This document shows, one piece after another, positions 23,628 through 34,128 of a stretch of DNA of 64,000 bases. Source of the stretch: Oscheius tipulae (Eukaryota > Nematoda > Chromadorea > Rhabditida > Rhabditidae); contig JASJZH010000005.1 in NCBI GenBank assembly GCA_037178975.1, positions 2,294,001 to 2,358,000 on the forward strand, written 5' to 3'. A program made the position numbers and the translations under genes. Every line of letters begins with the position of its first letter. The first letter of the stretch is position 1. Under the pieces are notes generated by a model. The model was not told the origin of the DNA and made no database searches. It saw only the letters and a list, made by a program, of their open reading frames with translations.

Positions 23628-24518
23628 ATGACCGAAGTTGACCACCAGGTCCCTGTTAAGCAGCAGACCGAGGATAAGATCGTTACCATCCCTGATACCG
23701 TGGTAGGTTGATTTCTTTTGAACATTTCGATCTATTTTGAAGCAATTCATTAATAAAATGTTTGCAGGAGCGCCGCCTCCACCCCCTAAAGCAGAGATGG
23801 ACGTTTTGGTATCTGAATGACCAGAGAACTCTGAGCTGGGAGGAGAGACTGAAGGCCATCTGCACCTTCTCTACTGTGGAGGAGTTCTGGGCCCTCTACA
23901 ACAACATTCGTCCCCCTAGTGGTCTGGCCACCACCTGCGACTACAACGTCTTCAAGGAGGGCATCCAGCCGATGTGGGAGGTCGAGGAGAACGCCAAGGG
24001 AGGCCGTTGGCTGATCAACGTAGGTTCTTGTTCTATTTTTGGCCTTATTTCAAAATTCAGATCGAAAAGGGACGCCCGCAGGAGATCATGGACCTCATCT
24101 GGCTGGAGACGATCATCGCCACGATCGGCGAGCAGTTCGGACAGGATCAAGAGCTCATCTGCGGCCTTGTATGCAATGTGCGCTCGAAGGGAAGCAAGAT
24201 TTCGGTATGGACCAGGGACCACACTGCTGACGAAGGAAATCTTAGAATCGGGTTGGTTTTGTTCGTATTTCTAACCGTCTAACACTCCTCTCTTGTAGAA
24301 ACATTCTCCGACAGAAGCTGCTGTCGGCCAACATCCCGAGCCATCTGCCCAATGTGCCCCTGTTCGATACTCTCCGATACGAGGACCACGACAGCTGTCA
24401 GAAGAAGAGCGGCAGTGTCGTCAAGGCCCGCCTTCACATTAACGCCGTCGAGAAGATGGAGCGACCGGAGGGACCGCAAGATCAGCCCCAGCAGCCGAGT
24501 CCTCCGCCGCAACAGTAA
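23628..24518 (+). CDS. EIF4E: Translation initiation factor eIF4E (cap-binding)
   Basis: Binds the mRNA 5' cap in the eIF4F complex. Exons 23628-23702, 23768-24019, 24061-24251 and 24299-24518 join in phase to 245 residues. Family signatures: HPLKQRWTFWYLND, SWEERLKAICTFSTVEEFW, GIQPMWEVEENAKGGRW (cap-stacking tryptophans in WTFW and MWE), DLIWLETIIATIGEQF and VCNVRSKGSKISVWTRD. The C-terminus is extended beyond the usual core with a Pro/Gln-rich tail (QDQPQQPSPPPQQ). The start follows acceptor TTTTGCAG by eight bases, suggesting a spliced leader. First plus-strand gene of a compact cluster that continues with PEX3. Confidence 0.95.
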
Positions 24519-24895
24519 TGTCTCTCTCATACTTTTCGGTGCTCCTCCGTCACTTCTTATTTGCGAACGAATGGCTGTGTAAAATTGTTGAGAATTTTTA
24601 ACCCCGGGTCTCCCTCCGTTTTGAAAAACATTTCCACCCCCTGTCTGCCCTGTTGATTTGATTCTTCCCACCGTCTTCTTTTCTGGCTCTCCTCATGTTG
24701 TTAATATTTTCTTTAGATAGAACAAGCCCTCTGCAGCAAAATTTGTTACTTTTAGGGGTCCGCGCGACCTGAACACTTATTTCCCGGGCGTGATAACACG
24801 GGTTAGGGGACGCAATCTTATCGATTCCGCACCTAACAGTCTCCATCGCTTCTAATTCGTTCTCTCTCCTCTTTTTGATCATCCAGAGCTTCGAA

Positions 24896-26319
24896 ATGAA
24901 CGCGACTTGGGAACTTGTCAAACGCCACAAAGGCAAGATCATCGCTGGGAGCGTTGTGATCGGAGGGGCTGTAGCCTACGCGATCCGGGACCATAAAGAG
25001 AGCAAGGACCATTGGATGCAGCCTGTAATGGAGACAGATCAGCTAAAGGCTCAGGTGGGTCTACTTTTTAGAACCAATGGTTGGAAAACAGGACACAGCG
25101 GCAACAGTTCACACTCTAAGCTGTTATCAATGAACTTTCAACCAGATTTCCTCTTTTTACAGGCCCGCAAACACTACGTTTTCGACACAAACCACCGCAG
25201 TTGCGACCAGTCAATTATCGATCTCGTTCCCTCCATCAAACAGCTTCTCCAGGTTGGTTTTGATCCCCCATTTCATTTCTTTCCTTTCTAAACCCTATAA
25301 AAATCGTACCCTTAGGCCCGATTCGACGTGGACAGTCTGGTCCGCAAGCTCCAGAACGAACAGTTGGACTCAGCTGAGAAGCTGGAGACTTGGGAGAGGG
25401 TTAAGGTGAGCCAAAAAGAGGGTAACACATAGAGAGAGTTCAGAAGACCGCGTTTTCTCGTCTTGTCAGTCAGGCTTATGCCTATTCGATACTGACAGTC
25501 ACATTGAAGGCACAGATCAGCATTCTGGCAGCTGAAATCTGCCTCCAGTTTGAGAAGACACAAACCAGCAGTGGTTCCTGGTGAGTTTTGCCATTTTTCG
25601 TGGACAAAATTCAGGTTTCAGGTTCCCAGAGTCGATCAGTCGACTCATTTATGGAGAGACTCCATCGATCCCGGTCAGCGCCATGACTGTGGATAATAAC
25701 AGTCGACAGATATTCCTCCAGTGCATCCAGTTCTTCACCACGAAAGGTTAGCCACTTTTTTTCGGCTACAACAGCCACGGTTCACACGGTTACCAAACGA
25801 AAACTCTCTAGGAATCTGCTTCCTTTTCGACGTCGTTGAAGAGGCTGTCGACGAAGAGCTATCCAACGTGAGTCTCAAAGAACGAGTTGACAAGAAGACG
25901 ATGCGAAATCTTCTCCAACGGATCGAGAAGAGAATTGAGGCGAGTTTCCCCCAGAACATGGTCGAGATGGTGGCTCCATTGACAGCAACAGAGGGAGTGG
26001 AGCATGGGGACGGGATTTACAGGCTCCTGAAGAGACTCATAGCCGCGATTGAGAGCAGCTGGTGTCAGGAGACGCTGTCCTCTCTCGTAGACTTCTACTT
26101 TGCGGCGGCTTGTCATGTAAGTTTCTCTTTTTTTCTCGAGCAAACAACTTTTTTTAGAAGCTCACAGACAGTCCCTCGGCCCTGGCCACGATTCTGCCAA
26201 GTTTCGCTGACAGTTTCGAGTTCGTGAGCTCGAATTCCTTCGACAGTCCTCTCCGGAACAGTCTCTGTTGCTCCGATGTGCACAGCTACGCCAATCGGGT
26301 CTTCAAAATGCTCGACTAG
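24896..26319 (+). CDS. PEX3: Peroxin-3 (peroxisome biogenesis, PEX19 docking)
   Basis: PEX3 is the peroxisomal membrane anchor that receives PEX19 with its cargo. Seven exons (24896-25054, 25163-25252, 25316-25405, 25444-25580, 25622-25746, 25812-26116, 26158-26319) join in phase to 355 residues, near the family length of about 370. An N-terminal hydrophobic segment GSVVIGGAVAYAI flanked by basic residues (KRHKGK) is the membrane anchor. ARKHYVFDTNHRSCDQSI, KLETWERVK and KTAFSRLVSQAYAYSILTV match PEX3 blocks. The C-terminus ends VFKMLD. Acceptor ATCCAG lies nine bases upstream of the start. About 380 bp behind eIF4E and 140 bp ahead of the next gene. Confidence 0.9.
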
Positions 26320-26456
26320 TCTCTTTTCTTGTTCTTGTTTTGTGCCATACCCTGAATAAAATGTTTTTATTTGACTGTTGTTCGTGTCCCAGTAGTTTTA
26401 GACTTAAGAATACCTATGTCTGTGTGGAAAAAAATGTAAACGGAGGACGTAGGCTG

Positions 26457-26840
26457 ATGCCAAACGAGAGACGTCTTCTGAAATTTGCCGGATACATCAG
26501 TCAGTGCACTCCTGAGGTAATTTACTGCATCTTCAATTATTTTTCGTACCCATTCGTCGCATTTACAAAAAACAAAAAACTCTCGGTGCTCTTGACATGT
26601 TGCTACCGATTAAAGAAGCCCTTAAGTTTCTAGAGTATATTTTTCCTGTCGGATGCTCTTTCTTGATTAAAAAAAAAGTTTCCAGGCTCTCACCTACGGC
26701 TCCTGCGTCTCCAGCCAAGCCGAGCGAATCACCAAGGACGCTTGCTCGAAGGAATTCGATAAATTGATCACTTGCTTTAGAGAAAAGGCCAGTTTCTTCC
26801 TTCTTTTTTTTTTTATTTTCTGGTCTTTTCAGCAGCGTAA
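26457..26840 (+). CDS. Small CX9C protein, NDUFAF8-like
   Basis: NDUFAF8 is a small mitochondrial complex I assembly factor. Exon 1 (26457-26516) reads MPNERRLLKFAGYISQCTPE. Exon 2 from 26686 reads ALTYGSCVSSQAERITKD, then ACSKEFDKLITCFREK, with CSKEFDKLITC as a C-X9-C motif. This resembles the YGxCV...K..C..EF..L..CF pattern of NDUFAF8. The last splice is uncertain: a weak GT donor at 26792 joined to the acceptor ending at 26831 gives a stop at 26838-26840. The protein is about 55 residues. The stop lies only six bases before the UTP23 start, so the two genes share or nearly share an acceptor. Confidence 0.6.
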
Positions 26841-26846
26841 AGCAAA

Positions 26847-27799
26847 ATGAAGGCGAGACGCGGAAAGACCGCCTACAAGATGCTCATTCACTTCAAGCAC
26901 AACTACAAAATCAGTGCTCCCTACAGGTTTTGCCTGTTTTCTAAGAGAAATATAAAAAATGTCAGGGTTCTGGTCGATGGCTCCTTCTGCAATGCTGCCC
27001 TCCAAAATAAAATCAATCTTCGAGAGCAGATTCCGAAGTATTTGGACGCGGAGACGGAAATTGTCACGACCAGATGTGTCCTGGCCGAACTTGGTATGTT
27101 TTTTTTGTCTAAATCGATATTAATTCGCTTCAGAAGCCATCGGATCTGCAGTCCATGGCGCAGCCGTCGTCTGCAAGCAGTTCCAAGTCGACGAATGCCC
27201 ACACAAACATCCTGTCGCAGCCAGGGAATGCCTGATAAAACTGGCCAAGAGGGCCAGAAAGGACGGAGCCACGAAATATATTATTGGAACACAGGTAGCC
27301 CTCCATTTTGTTGGTGTAGTCACCCCCTATTTAGGACGAAGTTCTCAAGGAAAAGCTGCGAAAATTACTCTCCATGCCGATTCTTTTCATTGCTTTCAAT
27401 GCAGTCCTCTTCGATAAACTGACAGCTGAGGCCAAGGAGGCCGTCAGTGGAGAAAAGGCTGATTTGGACAGACTTGCAGAGCTCAGGAAGGAGATTTTAG
27501 GCGAAGTCGAGGCTGGGATGAAGAAGAAAAAGAAAGTCAAGGTTGGTATTTTGCTATTTTTCGAGTAGAATGAGTGGGCTGGCTAGCAGTGTGAACAGTC
27601 GTGTCAGTGACTCCTGCAGAAGAACTGCAATTGTAAACTGAAAAATGCCTCTTTCCAGGGTAAAAATCCGCTTTCCTGTCGCAAGAAGATCGTCAAACCG
27701 TCCCAGCAGCTCCAACCACAGGCATCTGGAGCCCGCACCGCTGCCGGAAAACGCCGTCGACGAAAAAAGGGCGGTCAGGAGTCGGCTGAAAGTTCCTAG
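26847..27799 (+). CDS. UTP23: rRNA-processing protein UTP23 (PIN-like)
   Basis: UTP23 is a nucleolar PIN-domain-like protein of the small-subunit processome, needed for early 18S rRNA cleavage. Exons 26847-26926, 26966-27093, 27134-27294, 27335-27541 and 27659-27799 join in phase to 238 residues. KMLIHFKHNYKISAPYR, VLVDGSFCNAALQ and TTRCVLAEL are family blocks. CKQFQVDECPHKHP contains the Cys/His zinc-binding residues and YIIGTQDE an acidic site. The C-terminus has GKNPLSCRKK, the conserved UTP23 tail motif, and a basic nucleolar tail (KRRRRKKGG). Confidence 0.93.
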
Positions 27800-27978
27800 A
27801 TATAACCTGTTCGTTTATTGTTGTTTGCTGTTATGAAAAGTTACTTTTGTTCAATTTTATATGTCCTTTTGGGGTCTATTACCCTAGAAATATCGTATTT
27901 GTACTGTTCTTGAAATGTATAATCTGTCACACATGATTCTACAGTCAAGGTTCAGGGTACACGCACGCTAATACGGGT

Positions 27979-29783
27979 ATGGCATCGGCTAGATGCCCAG
28001 AGCTAACTGAGAAATTTGAAGGGTTCTACCCTTATGATGAGGATTTAGGCGAAAAAGAGACGAACACATGCTACATGCCCACCGGGCAAAAGATCGTCCC
28101 CGACGAATATCTTGCTCTGCATTCCAACGAGGTCATCTGTTCCCTTCTGGTCACCCCAAATGCCCCGCATCGTCCCTGGCTCATTGTTGGAACCAATGAG
28201 GGAGATGTGAGTTAAAAAAATGAGAGAAAAACATTAAAAATAGAAAGTTTTAAGACCACAGACTCGACAGTACATACGCTTGATTGCAAAACTCCCGTGT
28301 GTACTGTCGAGTCTGACTACAAACCGACAAGTACTAGCCATGGCCGATTCTCTGGTCAATGATAAGTTCATGTAAGACACAACAATCATAACAGCCGGGA
28401 AATGGGAAGAAGTTAATAGACCGCCAAGATCAAGGGAGGATATAGATTGACAGGATGAGAAGGTTACAAAGATAGACTAACAGAGTGATATGGAAAGATA
28501 CTGATGCCCAGTTGTAAAAAAAAAATGTAAAAGTCTAGATCCTGTTCTACCCGGCCGATGTCAATCACACGGAGGAGAGTAGAAAGATCGTCCGTCAGCG
28601 TGTTCACTCCGACAGTCCGATTGAGGCCATCGCATGTGGCAACTTGACCGGGGCTTTTGAGTGAGTTCCAGACCTAATACTTGAGCTAGAACCATTCCAG
28701 GACAGAGATAGTGACAGTGAGTGCAGATGGAACCTTGACCACCTTCACTCCTCCCCTCAAAGAGGGTGATGGTCCCCAGCTCAACTACCAGCAACTCATT
28801 CAGGTAGGTTCGAATCCAACCCTCTACCATGTCGATAACAGGCTAATGTCCGAGCTGCTTATGTGATGGACGTGGATGGAGACGGGCACCAGGAGCTGGT
28901 CATTATCTTGACCGACAGAGTTGGTGAGTCTATTTTTCGGCTCATAGTGTCTGTTCAGTCCGAACCTATCGGTATTCCGAGCTAGAGCGGAGACTGGACC
29001 CGATCAACAAGTGGGAAGTTCCCTGTCAGATCACTGGCTTCGCCGTGGGAGCCTATAATCCTCTCCCCATGTGAGTCACTCGTCCTGTCAAATGTAAATA
29101 GCTTATAGGACCGCCGACCTCGTTCTGTCCCAGATGGGGGCCAGCTACTACATCAGTCTCCCGCTGTCTGGAGGAGACAAAGTCGACCTGATCCATCAGT
29201 CTGAGAGCAAGAGTCCCAGTGTTCAGATGCTGCCTTGTAGGACGAGATTTGCTGGAATTATGGGCTCGATGATGGACAACTTGGCCATTAGAGGTGGGTC
29301 AAATGTCGGGGCTATAGATCTCTTTGGCACAGTACGAATTCTATGACACTAAGACACTCTTTTCAGGACGTCCAGGTCCTCCGGTTGTCAAGGAGCGACC
29401 TCTGGAAAATGCTGGCTTCCCCCTCATTGGAAGTTGTGCCTGTGTCACAGCTGATGGCCTGGAACTCATCGCCACTGTCGACATCCGAGGCATGGTTCTG
29501 ATCTACGTGATCACGAGAAGCCGGAGCACAACCCCGGAGGGAAAGGTGAGACAGTACGGAAGAGAAACCTTATCTTTAGATCCCCACGAAGCCCATTGCT
29601 CGTCCAGATCTCAAGTCTGTGGCCTTCTTCGAGACGGACGAAAGCTGTGAGTACATGGTCATGACAGCCGTGGACAGAGATACTGTCATGATATCCGTCG
29701 CGAACATTTTCCGCCATCTCTTCTTGTACAAAATCAACATGGCCGACATCCATGCGGCTCTCAGGAATACCCCTTCTCATTGA
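27979..29783 (+). CDS. ITFG2: ITFG2-like protein (KICSTOR component family)
   Basis: ITFG2 is a beta-propeller protein with FG-GAP-like repeats that, with KPTN, SZT2 and C12orf66, tethers GATOR1 to lysosomes in amino-acid control of TORC1. Eight exons (27979-28206, 28539-28660, 28701-28803, 28842-28923, 28959-29070, 29109-29293, 29367-29545, 29580-29783) join in phase to 404 residues, slightly shorter than the vertebrate protein. Diagnostic: DVDGDGHQELVIILTDRVV followed by RTYRYSELERR, PLPMTADLVLSQMGASYYIS, and ELIATVDIRGMVLIYVI. No signal peptide. Intron 1 (332 bp) contains a 17 bp hairpin at 28261-28316. Ends 64 bp before the convergent lectin gene. Confidence 0.8.
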
Positions 29784-29847
29784 TTCTCGTCTCTGGTTAG
29801 CTACTTCGGGTTATTTTGTAAGGAATTGTAAAAATTTTAAATGAACT

Positions 29848-30454
29848 TTATTTACCACGATAGGCTCCGTTACGCTCACAGACAAAGTAGAAATCGTAGT
29901 TGCATGAATACCAGTAGACGTACTTTCCGACTTCGGAACTGGGATTCCAGTAGGCGGCACACTTGCTCACACTGTTCCAGCCGTTGACGGCATTTCCGTA
30001 GGGCATCACAAGCCAGGGCCTGAGCAACTCTTTTTCTATGTCACTCTCCCTGTCTCTGTCACTTTCAGTCACTGTTTCTGCCACTGGCACTCACAGATCC
30101 CTGTAGTTCATGTCCGTAAATCCTTGCCATTCTCCCTCCAAATCATCTTCAAGTTTTGTCAGTCCCAGCCAGGTCCAAGTGTTCTGAGGAGCCTGCTCCC
30201 GCATCACAAAATTCTGAAACAAAACAACTCCCAAAAGAAGGGACAAAACTCACAAACTCTTCTCGTGAGTTGGCCACAAAGAGACTGGCCCCGATGTCAT
30301 TACATCGCTCCGAAGCCCTTCGGTAGTTGGCCTTCTCGACTCTCTCGAACTTGTAGCAGGATTCGTGGAAACGGAACCAGCCAGTTCGGCATTCGAAGGC
30401 TGAGAAGACGGGCAAGGTGGATAAACAGAGAAGAAGAACTAGACGCCACATCAT
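29848..30454 (-). CDS. Secreted C-type lectin, single CTLD
   Basis: Exons 30454-30254, 30213-30095 and 30019-29848 join in phase to 163 residues. The N-terminus MMWRLVLLLCLSTLPVFSA is a signal peptide. The CTLD begins CRTGWFRFHESCYKF and has ANYRRASERCNDIGASLF, TWTWLGLTKLE, EWQGFTD, GWNSVSKCAAYW and YSCNYDFYFVCER, so the four core cysteines are present. There is no EPN or QPD sugar motif and WND is absent, so calcium-dependent sugar binding is doubtful. Nematodes have many such secreted proteins, often linked to immunity. Convergent with ITFG2. Confidence 0.85.
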
Positions 30455-31351
30455 AGGAGACTGGCCTATGCAAATGGATGAGATTGATCTGATAAGAGGA
30501 AGATCTGGACGCGGGATCAGAGATCAGACGTCGTTTGAGCACTGTTCTGAGATCTGGGTCTCTGTCTCTCCTGAAAAGCGAAGTGTTTCTTTCTCGCAAT
30601 CATCCAAGTTTCTAGTTGTTGTCAAAACTATTTCCTGATAAGACAATTACAAGTCTCTCGCTTCTGTTAGACTTCACTTGGTTTCTCAGCTACTGCTCCA
30701 AACGGCTGCCTTCTGCACTTCTACCAAGGTCACGTTGCTCTTCTTATCAAGTAGTTTACCCAAACATCTTTTGCTGACTCTCCATTTCAATCGTTTCGAG
30801 ACTAGAATCCGTGGTAGTCCCGAGAAACTCAGATCTGAACACTCTTAATCTACCCTTCGAGAGCCTGATCGGGATTCAGAAAATCGGGTAGTGGAGGCTG
30901 AAAGTGGTGTCTTGAAATGCGAGAATTGGAGCGGTGGAGTTCTAAAACACTGGGTATATCTCGGCCTGTCTCTGTCTATACGTCTACCGCACCTTTCCAT
31001 GATTTTCCAGGTAACTGCAACAGATTTCCGGTGGGTGTGAACATAGTGCCGATTCTCGCGGATCGTGGATCGAACAGCTGACTCAGATGCAGCAGACGTC
31101 CAAATGGTCTTGGGCAGAAGCGTGGAACTTGTTATTTTCTTGTCAGGAAAAACTTTGAACAACAACTAACTTAAGTAACTGTTAAAAAATTAATTGTTCG
31201 CTTTCTAAGGTTTACTCATCGCTAGGAAAGAAGTTGTCTTCTGTACCCTCTCTGTCTCCTTTTCCAATTCGAGAACTAATTCAAATCGTCAAAACATTCA
31301 TTAATCTCCAGTTAAGAAAATTGGTAATTTGATTGGTAACTCGTTTCGTCT
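30455..31351. other. Intergenic, nothing recognised
   Basis: Upstream of the lectin and downstream of the TMEM272-like gene. Several short frames on both strands, none with motifs or good splice sites. No clear repeat. Confidence 0.5.
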
Positions 31352-32083
31352 TCATCCGAACACTTCCACCATTCCGCCGACGACGATTAGACAGATCGAG
31401 ATGAGGACTATGAAGGCGTAGCTGAAACTGACCAGAAGTAGACTTGTCCAGTAGACAATTGGCTGACAATAAGGCCCGTGCTCAATCGAGTAGATCCAGA
31501 CGGATCCGAAGACGAGCCAGATGAGCATGAGAGTCACGAGGAGATGGTCAAGTATCCGTATGGCCTGGGGACGGTCGTAATCGTGACGGAAGCCGGCGAT
31601 GACATCCAGAACGGTCGTCAGGAGGTAGAGACAGCCGCCGACAATAAGCCAGATAGGAATAAGCGGTTCGGCCGGACAGTCTGGTAAGAAGAGGGAGCCG
31701 AGGATGATCATTGCCGCTGGGATCACATTAACCAAGAGGTAGAGAAATCTGTCCAGTACTGAAAGAATCACTGTTTGAAAGAGAGACACAGACACAGTGA
31801 CAAAGAGACAGAGAGACAGAGAGTCAGAGAGATAGAGAGAGAGGGAAACAGCGAGACAAAGAAACTGGGAAAATGGAAGACCGAGAGACAGGGAAGCAGA
31901 AAGACAGGGTAGCTCACGTAAATTGGTCTTTTTCCTGACCGGTCCAGTAATAGTTCGCCGTCTTGAAGTGACAGTCCGCCCCTCTACCGTCTCATCAATT
32001 GGTCTTCTGAATGTCACGGTTGGAGTTGTCTGGAAAATTCTGATTAACTGAAGGAGCTTACTGTTTTTGTGGAAGTAGCGCAT
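31352..32083 (-). CDS. TMEM272-like four-pass membrane protein
   Basis: Two exons join in phase: 32083-31918 and 31758-31352, giving about 190 residues. Four hydrophobic segments are seen: LLVNVIPAAMIILGSLFL, IPIWLIVGGCLYLLTTV, LVTLMLIWLVFGSVWIY and LLLVSFSYAFIVLISICLIV. The sequence order IPxAMIxxGxxxLxDCP, then PIxLxVGG and FGSVWIYSI, then YC, resembles the TMEM272/DUF-type family common in invertebrates, whose function is unknown. The N-terminal 55 residues are polar. The start is uncertain because the first ATG is followed by a possible GTAAGC donor. The intron consists of a (CTCTGT)-like microsatellite. Confidence 0.6.
   Translation of the reverse strand: MRYFHKNSKLLQLIRIFQTTPTVTFRRPIDETVEGRTVTSRRRTITGPVRKKTNLRELPCLSASLSLGLPFSQFLCLAVSLSLYLSDSLSLCLFVTVSVSLFQTVILSVLDRFLYLLVNVIPAAMIILGSLFLPDCPAEPLIPIWLIVGGCLYLLTTVLDVIAGFRHDYDRPQAIRILDHLLVTLMLIWLVFGSVWIYSIEHGPYCQPIVYWTSLLLVSFSYAFIVLISICLIVVGGMVEVFG
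31780..31910. repeat. CTCTGT/ACAGAG microsatellite in an intron
   Basis: Purine-rich run of AGAGACAG units on the plus strand. Similar runs occur at 33340-33400, 44250-44310 and 45480-45535. It lies entirely within the intron of the TMEM272-like gene. Confidence 0.85.
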
Positions 32084-32344
32084 GGTGTCGACATGCAGGA
32101 GAGTAGAGGAGGCTATCTGGGTAGAACTGGATATTTGTACTCGTCTTTATTACTCTCAAGCAAAAGTTTTGTATCTGCTTTTCTAGAAGATTTTTTAGAG
32201 AGCAATAAGAGCCCAGTTCGCCTTCAACATTGGGACAGAAGCATTCCCTATGTGGCAACCAGGACTGTAAATTTTTATTGCGAAAGTCGAAAGTTGAGGG
32301 ATTTCTACCTTATTATAAACAGCTGAAACATATCAACTTTGGAA

Positions 32345-32583
32345 AATGTTGTTGCTCTTGCATAGTTTCTCCTCGACCATGAACACTTGTATACAGTAAT
32401 CTTGGGAAGCCGAAATTTTTAGCAGAGAGAGGTTGAGAGATTTCTTAGGTAAAGGTACAAATGTTGGTAAATAACAATTCTTTCAGAATCTTCGTCCAGA
32501 TGACAAATCTCAAGGAGCTGCAACTGAGCAGCTTTGAGTTCCTTGCATCATTGGACCCGGAGGTGATCTCTTCCTTTGTATAA
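32345..32583 (+). pseudogene. F-box/LRR gene 3'-end copy, broken
   Basis: Reads DHEHLYTVILGSRNF, a stop, then QREVERFL with a donor. After a short intron it continues QMTNLKELQLSSFEFLA, then SLDPEVISSFV and a stop. These match the last two exons of the minus-strand F-box gene (19250-19049). The TAG inside the penultimate exon and the missing upstream exons make it a pseudogene fragment. Similarity continues about 90 bp past the stop. Confidence 0.8.
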
Positions 32584-32989
32584 GTCACTGACAGGACGAG
32601 GAGGATAGTTTGGGTTTAGAACAGTCATGAAGAAGAACGACGTTTTTCTTCTGGTTGAATAAAGGTTAGTGAGTTCTTTCCTATTTACTCACTAGATCTC
32701 GTCACTGGACTTTCCTCCGTCGGTTAGGTGTAACAAACGAATTCTGTAATTATAATAGGCAGCAGGAAAGGGTTATGGAGGAGAGTAGTGATAGGGTAAG
32801 AATCTGTAAAGTTGCAGAATGTTTTCGACGAACAGGAGCTTCGAAAAAATAAAGTTCAGCAGCAGAGCCAAGTGCCTCCCCGTCTTCCAAAATTTATAAT
32901 GCAGTGACAGTTTCAGTTTTTTCAAGATAATTGGCCAAGTCAATCTGTCAGCTTCGACTTATTTCTCAGCAGATTGGTTTGCTGATACT

Positions 32990-33170
32990 CATCCAAACAG
33001 TGCAGTGAACATTTTGTAAGAGACAGTCCTAGCTCTTCCAACCTCTTTTCCCAGTAAACTTCTAAAACTGCCTTTTCCTTTGAACAGACCAACAGATCCT
33101 GGTCAGAGGCTTGGCTTCCTGGAACTGCTTCGCTTTTCTGGAAGATAGGCTGTCACAAACCATGCGAAGA
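32990..33170 (+). repeat. Duplicated fragment, direct copy of 33935-34050
   Basis: Shares AGCTCTTxCAxCCTCTTT, AAACTGCCTTTTC and CAGAGGCTTGGCTT with 33935-34050, in the same order and orientation. The translated part reads [11 protein letters not shown] in both. It lacks an open gene around it. Confidence 0.7.
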
Positions 33171-33739
33171 TCTTGTTGTTTTATGTGTGGAAAAGGATAG
33201 GATAGAGTGTCTCTAGCTAGGGTTCTGGACGGGTTCCTCCTAGCAACCTTCTAGCAAAATTGGCTCTTCGTTTGGACCCCTGTTCCTGACTCTCTTCTCG
33301 TTCTCTACAGTTCGCTGGCATAAAGTCACTGGTTCTCAGTCTGTGTCTATTTCTGTCTCTCTGTCTCTAAGTTCCTATGTCTCTCTATCTTTCTAAGCAG
33401 CTCTAACAACAGTTCTCGAATAAGTTTTCTTTGTTACCAGCCGGCTTCGGACAGAGGCTTCCATGTCTTCGAGTTCTCGAATCAAACGTACTGAACGCTG
33501 CAACAAACTATAGTGTGTTTGGAACTGTTTGGGAAAGTTGGAATATTTTCTGAGGCAATAAAGAAGTCCAACTCGCCTTCAACAATGGGACAGATGCTGT
33601 CGCTCTGTGGCAACGCCGTCGATTTGGAGAATGGAGACGAAAGAAGTAGGTCTACCTTTGTTCCAGAGAGATAGTGACAGTTAGAGACAGTTTGGCAGAG
33701 AAAGTGACCAGTAGGGTACACTGACAGTGACAGAGACTA

Positions 33740-34080
33740 ATCTCATGATTCCAGTCAATGTGAGAGAGTCGGCGTCGGCCGTCTGGACTGAGGGCAGCTC
33801 GAGTTCGACCGGCTCCGTGACCCCTACCAGCAGAAGCAGTTCGTCCTCGCTGTCAATCGAAAAGGCCGAGGCTTGTCTCGATGTCTGCCAGTGGAAACAG
33901 CTAGACGTTCGAAGAGTGTGTCAACGAGACCGACGCTTAGCTCTTTCATCCTCTTTCCCCAGTAAATTTCTGAAACTGCCTTTTCTGTTGGACAGACCAA
34001 TAGTTCCCGGACAGAGGCTTGGCTTTTTGGAACTGCTTCGCTTCTTGTCTCTCATACTAAAGGGAGTTCAGTCCCTAACC
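33740..34080 (+). repeat. Duplicated gene fragment, inverted copy of 18160-18510
   Basis: Open frame 33727-34362 covers [20 protein letters not shown], a serine-rich stretch, [18 protein letters not shown] and [19 protein letters not shown]. The CQWKQLxxxRRVC stretch is F-box-like, so the fragment may derive from an F-box gene N-terminus. The same frame runs into the MARCH first exon only by chance, as its reading frame differs. I therefore treat it as a duplicated fragment and not as a gene of its own. Confidence 0.5.
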
Positions 34081-34128
34081 ATCATTTCTCTCACCTCGAC
34101 TCATCCTCTCGACTCATCCTCACCAAGA

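Noticed and set aside
31780-31910. Possible CRISPR-like or tandem coding repeat
   Set aside because: Simple AGAGACAG microsatellite without unique spacers; eukaryotic intron.
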